Shown here: positions 57,308 through 64,000 of the stretch, piece after piece
Numbering within the stretch: the stretch's first letter is position 1
Layout: each line of letters starts with the position of its first letter
Source: JBFLYH01 sp964630235
GTDB lineage: Bacteria; Oederibacteriota; JAAXVQ01; JAUVAV01
Assembly (NCBI GenBank): GCA_964630235.1
Contig: CAZVUO010000004.1
Span: 62,001 to 126,000 of the forward strand
Length of the DNA: 64,000 nucleotides
Reading direction: 5' to 3'
The notes under the pieces: model-generated
Told to the model about the DNA's origin: nothing
Databases searched by the model: none
The model's input: the letters and a program-made list of their open reading frames with translations, nothing else
Translations under genes and position numbers: made by a program

Positions 57308-58123
57308 CTAAAGCGTGAATTCCCATCCCTCGCGGGCAAGCGCCGTGCGCGGGAAGAGACGTTGGGCGGGGGTCAATATTTTACTTTCCAAGAAACGGTC
57401 CGAATGCAGCTGATCGTGATGGCAAAGGTGGAGTCGTTTAACGCCGGCCGCTTTGGCGGTCTCAACGCCTTTTTCCCAGGTACTGTGCCCCCATCCTTTC
57501 CGGCCGCGAGCGTATTCTTCAGGCGTGTACTGGGCGTCGTAAATCAACAGATCCGCGCCCTGGCACAAAGCCACCAGGCGCTCATCCAATCCGTTTTCCG
57601 GGTGTTCGTTATCCGTGGCGAACACAAAGCTTTTCCCTCTGGCAGAGAACTTGAAGGTAAAGCCGCCGGCCGGATGGTTCATGGGGCAGTGGCTGACGGT
57701 CAACCCCTCCACCTCGAACGGCTTATCCGCGGGAACGGTGCGGAACACCTGCTCGCTGGGCATCTGTTTGAATTCGACCGGGAAGGTGATGAATTCCTGC
57801 TGCCGGGTCAGGATCTCCTGGGTCCGGTCGGTGCCGTAATGGGTGATGCGGTTGCCGCGGATGAAATTCGGGGTGAAAAAGGGGAACCCCATGATATGGT
57901 CCCAGTGGAAGTGGGTCCAGAAAAAGGTTACTTCGCCCTTGCCTTTCTTGAAATCGCCAGTCATGAGTTCGTTCCCCAGCACCCGCAAGCCCGACCCGCC
58001 GTCCACGATGAACTGGCGGTTATTCAGCCGGATGGACAGGCAGGTCGTGTTGCCGCCGTATTTGACCGTGGCAGGACCAGGGGTGGGCAAAGATCCACGG
58101 GGGCCATAATATCGAATATGCAC
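57308..58123 (-). CDS. Metallo-beta-lactamase fold hydrolase
   Basis: 271 residues, GTG start at 58123 with GGAGGA upstream. The metal-binding motif is THFHWDHIMG. Further ligands are in SHCPMNHPAG, FVFATDNEHP and HLCHHDQ. This pattern fits RNase Z/AtsA-like or cyclic-nucleotide phosphodiesterase-type MBL proteins. The substrate is unknown. No operon partner. Confidence 0.88.
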   Translation of the reverse strand: MHIRYYGPRGSLPTPGPATVKYGGNTTCLSIRLNNRQFIVDGGSGLRVLGNELMTGDFKKGKGEVTFFWTHFHWDHIMGFPFFTPNFIRGNRITHYGTDRTQEILTRQQEFITFPVEFKQMPSEQVFRTVPADKPFEVEGLTVSHCPMNHPAGGFTFKFSARGKSFVFATDNEHPENGLDERLVALCQGADLLIYDAQYTPEEYARGRKGWGHSTWEKGVETAKAAGVKRLHLCHHDQLHSDRFLESKILTPAQRLFPRTALAREGWEFTL

Positions 58124-58189
58124 GCGTCGTCCTCCAGCCAGGAAAGCCTTATCGAAAAAGTGTGTTATTGTAACAAGCTTGGCTGCAAG

Positions 58190-58750
58190 TCACAACCCTG
58201 TTTTTGTTTTTTTCAACCGCTCCCAGGCAAGCTGCACGCCCAGGAGGGTTTTGCCGTCCTGGGCGCTTCCCTGCCGCAATACTGCCCGCGCGGCCGGCAG
58301 GGACCAGGCCTTGGCGCTCACGAATTCGTCCGGGTCCAGGCGTGTGTTGCCGACCCGGGTCAAGCCTTGGGCGATGAAAAGATGGATGATCTCCTGGCTG
58401 AATCCCGGCGAGGAATAAATCCTGCGCGCCAGCCGCCAGTGCCGGGCTTGGTAGCCCGTCTCCTCCTCCAGCTCGCGCCGGGCGGCTCTGGCCGGGGACT
58501 CGCCGGTCTCCACCAGACCGGCTGGAAGTTCCCACAAGAACCGCCCGACCGCGTAGCGATACTGGCGGATCAGCAGGATGCGGTCCGGCGCCAGCAGGGG
58601 CACCACGGCCACGGCCGGCCGGTGTCCGACCACTTCCCGCCAATACCGTCCGCCCTGGTCGTCGCGGACCCGGTCCAGGTACAGCTCCACCACCCGTCCC
58701 CGGTAGCGCACCTGGCGCCGGACCAAGCGTTCCCGGCGGGGAGCGCTCAC
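58190..58750 (-). CDS. Nudix hydrolase (ADP-ribose pyrophosphatase-like)
   Basis: 186 residues, GTG start at 58750 that overlaps the NifU-like stop. The Nudix box is complete: GLVETGESPARAARRELEEETGY is the region, with GX5EX7REUXEEXGU fulfilled. The flanking PGFSQEIIHLFIA is typical of ADP-ribose pyrophosphatases. It probably removes toxic ADP-ribose or related nucleoside diphosphate derivatives. Confidence 0.92.
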   Translation of the reverse strand: MSAPRRERLVRRQVRYRGRVVELYLDRVRDDQGGRYWREVVGHRPAVAVVPLLAPDRILLIRQYRYAVGRFLWELPAGLVETGESPARAARRELEEETGYQARHWRLARRIYSSPGFSQEIIHLFIAQGLTRVGNTRLDPDEFVSAKAWSLPAARAVLRQGSAQDGKTLLGVQLAWERLKKTKTGL

Positions 58751-58965
58751 ACGGACTCCACGTTCTCGATCTCCGGGATCAAGGCCTTGAGCCGCGACGC
58801 GATCACCTGCTTGAGCGTGAGCGTCGCCATGGGGCAGGAGCCGCAGGCTCCCTGCAACCGGACTTTAACGGTCTTTCCCTGCACCGCGACCAATTCCACG
58901 TTGCCGCCGTCGGCTTGCAAAGCCGGCCGGATGCTGTCCAACGCCTTTTCGATTCTCTCCTGCAT
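58747..58965 (-). CDS. NifU C-terminal domain (Nfu-type) iron-sulfur scaffold protein
   Basis: 72 residues, made of one NifU-C domain. The CxxC cluster motif is in LQGACGSCPMATLTLK. It carries and transfers an iron-sulfur cluster. It overlaps the Nudix gene by 4 bases. The stand-alone short form is common. Confidence 0.93.
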   Translation of the reverse strand: MQERIEKALDSIRPALQADGGNVELVAVQGKTVKVRLQGACGSCPMATLTLKQVIASRLKALIPEIENVESV

Positions 58966-59010
58966 GCTTCCTCCTTGGGTTCAACCCTGAGCGAACAGAA
59001 TTCGCCGGTC

Positions 59011-59424
59011 TTACCTGCCGGCCGGGACGCGTACGTCAAACCGGGCGGTTTGCGTCTGTCCCGACGCTTCGGTGAAACGATACGCGACCTGATAGGCGCC
59101 GGCGCGCGGGAATTCCACCCAGGCCCGCCAGTCCTTGCCCGGACCGGGTTTCAGCACTGCCGCGCGTCTTTGGCCAGTGGATACTTCGTGAAGCTCCAGA
59201 CTGCCTCCGGCCTCCTTCACGATCCGATACTCCCGGTCCTGCACCCTCAGCGCCACCTGCTGCTCGCCCACGGCCGGCGTCCGCGGGATGAAATAGAGGG
59301 TCACCAAGTACCCGGACAGCCGCGCCACGCGGTATTCCGGCCCCAGCCACACTCCGGCGGCCAGCCCGGCCAGCAAACAAGCCGCCGTCACGCCGGCCGT
59401 GCGCCACCAGCGGCCCGGCGTCAT
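59011..59424 (-). CDS. Membrane-anchored protein, function unknown
   Basis: 137 residues from the ATG at 59424, overlapping the metW stop. One N-terminal membrane segment (TAGVTAACLLAGLAAGVWLG) is followed by a beta-rich domain (SGYLVTLYFIPRTPAVGEQQVALRVQDREY). It shows no known motif. The overlap with metW suggests one transcript. Confidence 0.65.
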   Translation of the reverse strand: MTPGRWWRTAGVTAACLLAGLAAGVWLGPEYRVARLSGYLVTLYFIPRTPAVGEQQVALRVQDREYRIVKEAGGSLELHEVSTGQRRAAVLKPGPGKDWRAWVEFPRAGAYQVAYRFTEASGQTQTARFDVRVPAGR

Positions 59425-60056
59425 GCGCCAGCCTGCCGTGTGATGACGAACAGGCCTTCGTCCGCGCGCAAATTCGGCATCCAGCGAACGGCCCGGTGGC
59501 GGCTGTGAATGCCGCGGTGCAGGCACAGGCCTTTGAGCACCCGAATCCGCCGCTCCCGGCAGAAAGCCAGGAAATCCTTGATGGTCAGCAAATGGATGTT
59601 CGGGGTGTTGTACCACTCAAACGGCAGCTTGGGCGTGCGGGGCATCCGCCCCTTCACCGCCAGGAGCGCCCGGACGCGCCAGTAGGCGAAATTGGGAAAG
59701 GAAATGATCGCCCGGCGGCCGACCCGGAGCATTTCCTCAAGCACGAAATCCGGCCGGCGGATCACCTGCAGGGTTTGGTTCAGGATCACGTAATCGTAGG
59801 AGGCGTTCCCGTAATCCGCGAGGCCCGCGTCAATGTCGCCCTGAAACACGGACAATCCTCTGTGGATGCATTCAATCACCGCGTTCTGCTCGATTTCCAC
59901 GCCCATGCCCGCCACCTGGCGTTCGGCGATCAGGCGTTCCAGCAGCACGCCGGTGCCGCATCCCAAATCCAGCACCCGGCTGCCGGGTTCGACCAGCGAG
60001 ACCACCAGGTCGTAGTCGGAAAGCAGCACGCCGCGCTGCAGACGCCGCTGGATCAT
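59421..60056 (-). CDS. metW: Methionine biosynthesis protein MetW
   Basis: 211 residues. SAM-dependent methyltransferase-like fold with VLDLGCGTGVLLERL, and the MetW signature NQTLQVIRRPDFVLEEMLRVGRRAIISFPNFAYWR. MetW is needed with MetX for homoserine acetylation in many Gram-negatives. It overlaps metX by 4 bases. Confidence 0.94.
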   Translation of the reverse strand: MIQRRLQRGVLLSDYDLVVSLVEPGSRVLDLGCGTGVLLERLIAERQVAGMGVEIEQNAVIECIHRGLSVFQGDIDAGLADYGNASYDYVILNQTLQVIRRPDFVLEEMLRVGRRAIISFPNFAYWRVRALLAVKGRMPRTPKLPFEWYNTPNIHLLTIKDFLAFCRERRIRVLKGLCLHRGIHSRHRAVRWMPNLRADEGLFVITRQAGA

Positions 60057-61231
60057 GCCCCAGCCTCCCCGTGGTAGAGGTTGTCGAGAAAACTGTCCAC
60101 CGCCTGATGGAACGCGGGCGATTCCAGCAGGAACGCATCATGCCCGGCCGAGGATTGGATCTCGAGGTAGGAAACGTCCTTGTTATTCTGGCGCAAGGCC
60201 TTCACCAGGTCCTTGGACTGCGAAGAGGGATACAGCCAATCCGAGGTAAAGGACACAACCAGGGTCTTGGCCTGGACCCGGGCGCAGGCGCGGGCCAGCG
60301 AGCAGTCACCCCAGTCCTGGGCCGCGTCGAAGTAATCCATGGCCTTGAGAATGTAGAGATAGCTGTTGGCGTCGAAGCGCTGGACGAACTGCGCGCCCTG
60401 ATAGTGCAGGTAATTCTCCACCTCGAACTCCCGGGTGAATTCGTAGCAATATTCAGCCTGGTCCTGAAGACGCCGCCCGAATTTCTGGTTCATGGATTCC
60501 TCGGACAAAAACGTGATGTGCCCGATCATGCGCGCGATGGCCAGGCCGGTCTCCGGCCTGGGCCCGTCATAGTAATTCCCGCCCGCCCAATTCGGGTCCG
60601 ACACAATGGCGTGGCGCTGCACCTCGTTGAAGGCAATGGATTGCGGCGAGGAGTTGGCGGTCGAGGCGATGATCATGGCGGACCGCGTCCGCTCCGGGTA
60701 GCGCAAGATCCATTCGAGGGCCTGCATGCCCCCCATGGACCCGCCGGCCATGGAAAGCAGGCGGCCGATGCCAAGCTGGTCCAGGAAAAGTTTCTGGACC
60801 TTGACCATGTCGGCGATGGTCAGGATCGGAAAGGTCATTCCGTAAGGCTTGCCGGTGGCCGGGTTCAGGGAGGACGGTCCGGTCGAACCCTTGCAGCCGC
60901 CGATGACGTTGGTGCAAATCACGAAGTAACGGTTGGTATCAAACGATTTGCCGGGGCCGATCATCAAGTCCCACCAGCCAGGCTTGCGTTCCTCGGCGGA
61001 ATGGTAACCGGCCGCATGCGCGTCCCCGCTCAGGGCGTGAAGGACGAGAATGGCGTTGTCCTTGGCGGGCGACAGTTGTCCGTAGGTTTCGAACGCTACC
61101 TGGATGGGGCGCAGAAAACGGCCGCACTCCAGCCGCAGTCCTTCCGGCGGCAGCTGGAGGTCCAGCAGGCGGGTCTGCACCAAACCCACAGACCCCGCCT
61201 CAGTCGTCGGCGCCTTCGGTGTGTCGTTCAC
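60053..61231 (-). CDS. metX: Homoserine O-acetyltransferase
   Basis: 392 residues from a GTG at 61231 with GGGAG upstream; a TTG at 61243 is an alternative. Alpha/beta-hydrolase fold: the nucleophile Ser is in GGSMGGMQALEW, and the family stretch is NVIGGCKGSTGPSSLNP. Asp and His of the triad are in SFTSDWLYPSSQ and SSAGHDAFLLE. It acetylates homoserine in the first committed step of methionine synthesis, together with MetW. A SAM riboswitch precedes it. Confidence 0.95.
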   Translation of the reverse strand: MNDTPKAPTTEAGSVGLVQTRLLDLQLPPEGLRLECGRFLRPIQVAFETYGQLSPAKDNAILVLHALSGDAHAAGYHSAEERKPGWWDLMIGPGKSFDTNRYFVICTNVIGGCKGSTGPSSLNPATGKPYGMTFPILTIADMVKVQKLFLDQLGIGRLLSMAGGSMGGMQALEWILRYPERTRSAMIIASTANSSPQSIAFNEVQRHAIVSDPNWAGGNYYDGPRPETGLAIARMIGHITFLSEESMNQKFGRRLQDQAEYCYEFTREFEVENYLHYQGAQFVQRFDANSYLYILKAMDYFDAAQDWGDCSLARACARVQAKTLVVSFTSDWLYPSSQSKDLVKALRQNNKDVSYLEIQSSAGHDAFLLESPAFHQAVDSFLDNLYHGEAGA

Positions 61232-61245
61232 GGTCGCTCCCAAAC

Positions 61246-61282
61246 TAAAAAAATAAGCCTCTCCCTCGCGGGATGAGGCTTA
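61246..61282 (-). terminator. Intrinsic terminator of the metX leader
   Basis: TAAGCCTC (from 61275-61282) and GAGGCTTA (from 61254-61261) pair on the minus strand, followed by TTTTTTT. It lies 15 bases before the metX start and 24 bases after the SAM aptamer. GAGGC in the sequence after the aptamer can pair with GCCTC of the stem and form the antiterminator, so ligand binding would stop transcription. Confidence 0.85.
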
Positions 61283-61305
61283 GGAAACGCCCTTTCCACG
61301 CCTCT

Positions 61306-61413
61306 CCTTATCTTTCCCGCTGGCGGGAAAATGGCACCGCGGATTTCCCGGCGCGGAGTCGGAAAACCTGGTTGCCGTGGCGCGGGGTCGGCCCCCGTCC
61401 ACTCCGGATAAGG
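61306..61413 (-). promoter_or_regulatory. SAM-clan riboswitch (SAM-I/IV-like) of metX-metW
   Basis: Aptamer closed by a 7-bp P1 (CCTTATC/GATAAGG on the minus strand). GGAGTGG...CCACGGCAACC makes P2, with the conserved GGCAACC. A P3 of GGTTTTCC/GGGAAATCC follows, then CGGTGCCA and a P4 hairpin (TTTCCCG-CCAG-CGGGAAA) directly before P1. The GGCAACC and GGTGCC blocks match SAM-I and SAM-IV, but the P2 arm lacks the usual kink-turn sequence. It is probably a SAM-I/IV variant. Confidence 0.75.
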
Positions 61414-61566
61414 CCAGCCGCCAGCGAGGGAAACCCCCGACGGCTGATAGGGCCACAGCTTAACAGAAGCCCGCGGCGCCTGGCAAGATTATTTTGTTCC
61501 GTCGGGAACAGGAAACGGCCCGGCGCCGGACTTGCCAGCTTCCCGGCGTTGCGGTAAGATGACCTT

Positions 61567-62388
61567 ATGCCGCCCTACCCTTCCGCTTCCTCATCCTGGA
61601 CCTTCGGCCGCCCCTGGACGCCGGCGGTGCGTGCCCTGATCCTGATCAACTTGGGTGTTTTTCTGCTCCAAATCATTTTCTCCGGCCAGCCCCTGCTCAC
61701 CCGGCTCATGCTGGAAGTCCCCGACGTCTTCACCCATGCCCGCTGGTGGCAGCCGTTTACTTATCTCTTCTTCCACGGCGGCTTCTGGCACCTGGCCTTC
61801 AACCTGCTGGCCCTGTGGATGTTTGGCAGCGACGTGGAAACCCGGCTGGGCACGCGCTGGTTTGCCTGGTACTACCTGGCCTGCGGCGTGGGGGCGGGGT
61901 GGTGCGTGGCCGGCGCCGGATTCGCCGCCCACGAGACCTCCATCACGCTCGGCGCCTCGGGAGCTGTCTTCGGCGTGCTGCTGGCGTTCGGCGTTCTGTT
62001 CGCGGAACGGCAAATCACTTTGCTCTTCTTCTTCATCCTGCCCGTCAGCATGAAAGCCCGCACCATGGTGATCTTATTCGGCGCGTTTGAATTTTTCGCG
62101 GGCGTCGGCCAAGCGCTGGGACGGGTTTCCCACCTGGCCCATCTAAGCGGGCTGGTGATCGGCTACGTGTTTTTTTGGGTGCGCTGGCCGCAAGCGCTGG
62201 AGGGATTCATTCCTTGGCGCTGGACGCGCCGGCGGCGTCTGCGCGTGGTCACGCCCGAATCGGAAGTGGACGGCATCCTGGATAAAATTTCCCGCGAAGG
62301 CATGGCGTCCTTAACGCGCCAGGAGCGGGAAATCCTGAACCGGGCCTCCCGGCACGCGCGCGACGCCCATGTGGACCGGAACAACTAG
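61567..62388 (+). CDS. Rhomboid family intramembrane protease
   Basis: 273 residues. Six membrane segments. The catalytic Ser is in ITLGASGAVFG and the His in VSHLAHLSGLVIGY. HGGFWHLAFNLLALWMFG holds the conserved oxyanion His and Asn. The cytoplasmic C-terminal 60 residues are basic and unrelated to the core. It cleaves transmembrane segments of unknown substrates. It is divergent from metX. Confidence 0.92.
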   Translation: MPPYPSASSSWTFGRPWTPAVRALILINLGVFLLQIIFSGQPLLTRLMLEVPDVFTHARWWQPFTYLFFHGGFWHLAFNLLALWMFGSDVETRLGTRWFAWYYLACGVGAGWCVAGAGFAAHETSITLGASGAVFGVLLAFGVLFAERQITLLFFFILPVSMKARTMVILFGAFEFFAGVGQALGRVSHLAHLSGLVIGYVFFWVRWPQALEGFIPWRWTRRRRLRVVTPESEVDGILDKISREGMASLTRQEREILNRASRHARDAHVDRNN

Positions 62389-62440
62389 CCGGCTGCCGAA
62401 AAACCCGCCGTTGTCCCCCCGTGCACCCGCTCCATCCGCA

Positions 62441-63325
62441 TTAGGCCTTGCGGCGCTTGGTTGGACGCTTGGCCACGGCAACCACCTTTCGGCGCCCGGC
62501 CGCGGTTGAACGCCGGCGCGCGGCGGCTGCCCGGCGCGTTCCTTCTTTTCGGCCGCGGGTGGTTTTGCGCGCGACGGTCTTGCGCTTTCCCGCGGTTTTC
62601 TTGGCGCTGGCCGCGACCCGGACCGTCGGATGATGGACAGCCTCGGGGATGGCCGGCAGCACCAGCTGTTTGCCCGTTTCTTCCTTGGCATGCGCCAATG
62701 GAGCCGGTTTCGCTTCGTGGGCGGCATGCGGCCTTTCGGCCGGCTTGGCTTCAACCGCTGGATGACGCCTTTCTTCCACCCGCGCCGGCCTCGCGCTGGT
62801 CCGGCGCCCGCCGGCCATCCAGATCACCACGGCCAAAACCACCACGGCCACGCCCAGTAACACCAGCCACAGGCTTCCGGCCCGGCTGGGCCGGGGGGCC
62901 GGCTCCTCGTTCAGGGACTTGGCCGGCTGCACGCTGGCCAACCCGCTCTCAGAGACGGTGTCTTCCTGCGGCGGCTCGGGTTCCGTAACCCGCGGCCAAG
63001 CCTGTGCCGGGGGTTCCTCGGCTTTCGACCACGCGGCGCTGGCTAATTCTTCCGGCGGCGCGGGCGGCGCGGAGCGTTTGGCCGCGGTGCGGGGGCCTGT
63101 ATCCGCGGGGGGCAGTGTACGCTCGACCGCGGCGACCGGCGCGGGAACCGGCGTGGGCGTCACGTCCGGCTGAACCGCCGTCGGGGTCGCCTCCGCCAGT
63201 TCGGGCGTGGGCGCAGGCGCGGAGAGTTCGGGTTTCGTGGTTTGCGACGGCGCGGCGCAGGATAGCGTCAGAACCAGAAACACACTGCCACTCCACAACA
63301 GGAGATTTTTCACGTTCGGCATCAC
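62441..63325 (-). CDS. Lipoprotein with a membrane segment and histone-like C-terminal tail
   Basis: 294 residues. A lipobox (VLTLSCAA) is followed by a long Pro/Ala-rich region (about 25-145), a membrane segment (LWLVLLGVAVVVLAVVIWMAGG, about 150-171) and a C-terminal tail rich in Lys, Arg, Ala and Thr (KKTAGKRKTVARKTTRGRK), like histone H1 or AlgP tails. The topology would place the basic tail in the cytoplasm. It could bind nucleic acid or the inner membrane surface. No family is certain. Confidence 0.75.
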   Translation of the reverse strand: MMPNVKNLLLWSGSVFLVLTLSCAAPSQTTKPELSAPAPTPELAEATPTAVQPDVTPTPVPAPVAAVERTLPPADTGPRTAAKRSAPPAPPEELASAAWSKAEEPPAQAWPRVTEPEPPQEDTVSESGLASVQPAKSLNEEPAPRPSRAGSLWLVLLGVAVVVLAVVIWMAGGRRTSARPARVEERRHPAVEAKPAERPHAAHEAKPAPLAHAKEETGKQLVLPAIPEAVHHPTVRVAASAKKTAGKRKTVARKTTRGRKEGTRRAAAARRRSTAAGRRKVVAVAKRPTKRRKA

Positions 63326-63365
63326 TTTCTCCCCTCCGGCGGAATCCTGTCAGGCAGAATTCCCC

Positions 63366-64000
63366 CTAGCCGATCTGGTACTCCTTCATTTTATTATAAA
63401 GGGTTTTGTAATCTATCTCCAGTTGTTTAGCGGCCAGCGAGCGGTTCCAGCGGCAGAGTTCGAGGGTCTGGCGGATCACCCGTGTTTCCACGCTGGCCAC
63501 TTCCCTGCGCACGATATCTTTGAGCGAGCCGGACGCGGCCGTCTGCACCCCGGCCTCCGGGAGGACGCCCGGATCGCCAAAGGCCCGTTCGGGCAGATGG
63601 CGGACCTCAATCTCATCATCAGCCAGCACCACCGCTCGCTTGATCAGGTTCTTCATCTCCCGGATGTTTCCCGGCCAGGGATAATTCATAAAACAATCCA
63701 AGACCTCCGCGGTGAGCCCGTTGATCTTTTTCTTGAAACTCAGATTGAACATATCAATGAAGTGTTTGACCAGAAGCGGGATATCCTCCCGGCGCTCCCG
63801 CAAGGGCGGAAGATGGAGGACGAATTCGTTCAGCCGGTAGTAGAGATCCTCCCGGAACCGTCCTTCGCGGATCGCGTGTTCCAGGTTGAGGTTGGTGGCC
63901 GTGACCACCGTGGCCCGGAAAGGCAATTCCTCTTTGCCACCCAAGCGTGTAAACCGCCGTTCCTGCAGGACGCGCAGCAACTTGATCTGAACCGCCACAT
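63366..64000 (-). CDS. Sigma-54-dependent transcriptional activator, partial (5' end outside window)
   Basis: The last 210 residues of an NtrC-type activator, continuing beyond the window edge. LGGKEELPFRATVVTATN, LEHAIREGRFREDLYYRLNEFVLHLPPLRERREDIP and NYPWPGNIREMKNLIKRAV are AAA+ sigma-54 activator motifs. The C-terminal Fis-type HTH (VIRQTLELCRWNRSLAAKQLEIDYKTLYNKM) ends the protein. The sensor domain is outside the window, so its signal is unknown. Confidence 0.95.
   Translation of the reverse strand, partial: VAVQIKLLRVLQERRFTRLGGKEELPFRATVVTATNLNLEHAIREGRFREDLYYRLNEFVLHLPPLRERREDIPLLVKHFIDMFNLSFKKKINGLTAEVLDCFMNYPWPGNIREMKNLIKRAVVLADDEIEVRHLPERAFGDPGVLPEAGVQTAASGSLKDIVRREVASVETRVIRQTLELCRWNRSLAAKQLEIDYKTLYNKMKEYQIG

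Overview
The window is about 60-65% G+C and densely packed, with most genes on the minus strand. The gene content points to an anaerobic or microaerophilic Gram-negative bacterium. Class III ribonucleotide reductase, a PerR/rubrerythrin/flavodiiron oxygen-defence cluster, lipoproteins, PilZ and GGDEF proteins and a sigma-54 activator are all present. I cannot fix the phylum; Desulfobacterota-like or a related uncultured lineage would fit.

Positions 1-7.5 kb look like an integrated mobile element next to the 3' end of the tmRNA gene (ssrA). A rightward operon encodes a small protein, a DUF2924 protein, a large serine recombinase and a KorB-like HTH protein. Leftward genes encode a LexA-type repressor, two unrecognised proteins, a conserved small protein and a truncated sigma-like factor. 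The lexA-like promoter has a palindrome lying exactly between its -35 and -10 boxes.

Positions 8-17.5 kb hold a DprE2/DprE1-like pair and, upstream in the same direction, a type III-like restriction-modification locus (mod, an AlbA_2/Schlafen-type ATP-binding protein, res). Between the DprE-like genes are two palindromic modules. They share core sequences but have unrelated, individually perfect 26-27 bp arms, and this is the most unusual non-coding structure I see.

Positions 17.5-31 kb carry housekeeping genes: smpB-rnr, tRNA-Leu(CAG), an auxin-efflux-type transporter, an ABC substrate-binding protein, apbE and a TerB-like gene. The anaerobic ribonucleotide reductase locus follows. Its glycyl-radical segment is a separate 49-residue gene between nrdD and the activase gene, and its promoter carries two NrdR-type boxes.

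Positions 31-49 kb contain a Gld-like ABC transporter operon with a DUF4340 gene, DUF502, a minimal radical-SAM-like protein, a HAD phosphatase, PhoH, a branched-chain aminotransferase, four PilZ genes around a 1019-residue membrane protein and a degenerate LytM lipoprotein, and an iron alcohol dehydrogenase. Positions 50-64 kb contain an EF-G paralogue, a GGDEF protein, the oxygen-defence genes, MBL, Nudix and NifU-like genes, metX-metW behind a SAM-clan riboswitch, a rhomboid protease, a lipoprotein with a histone-like tail, and the C-terminal part of a sigma-54 activator. REP-like palindromes of a few families sit in many intergenic gaps.
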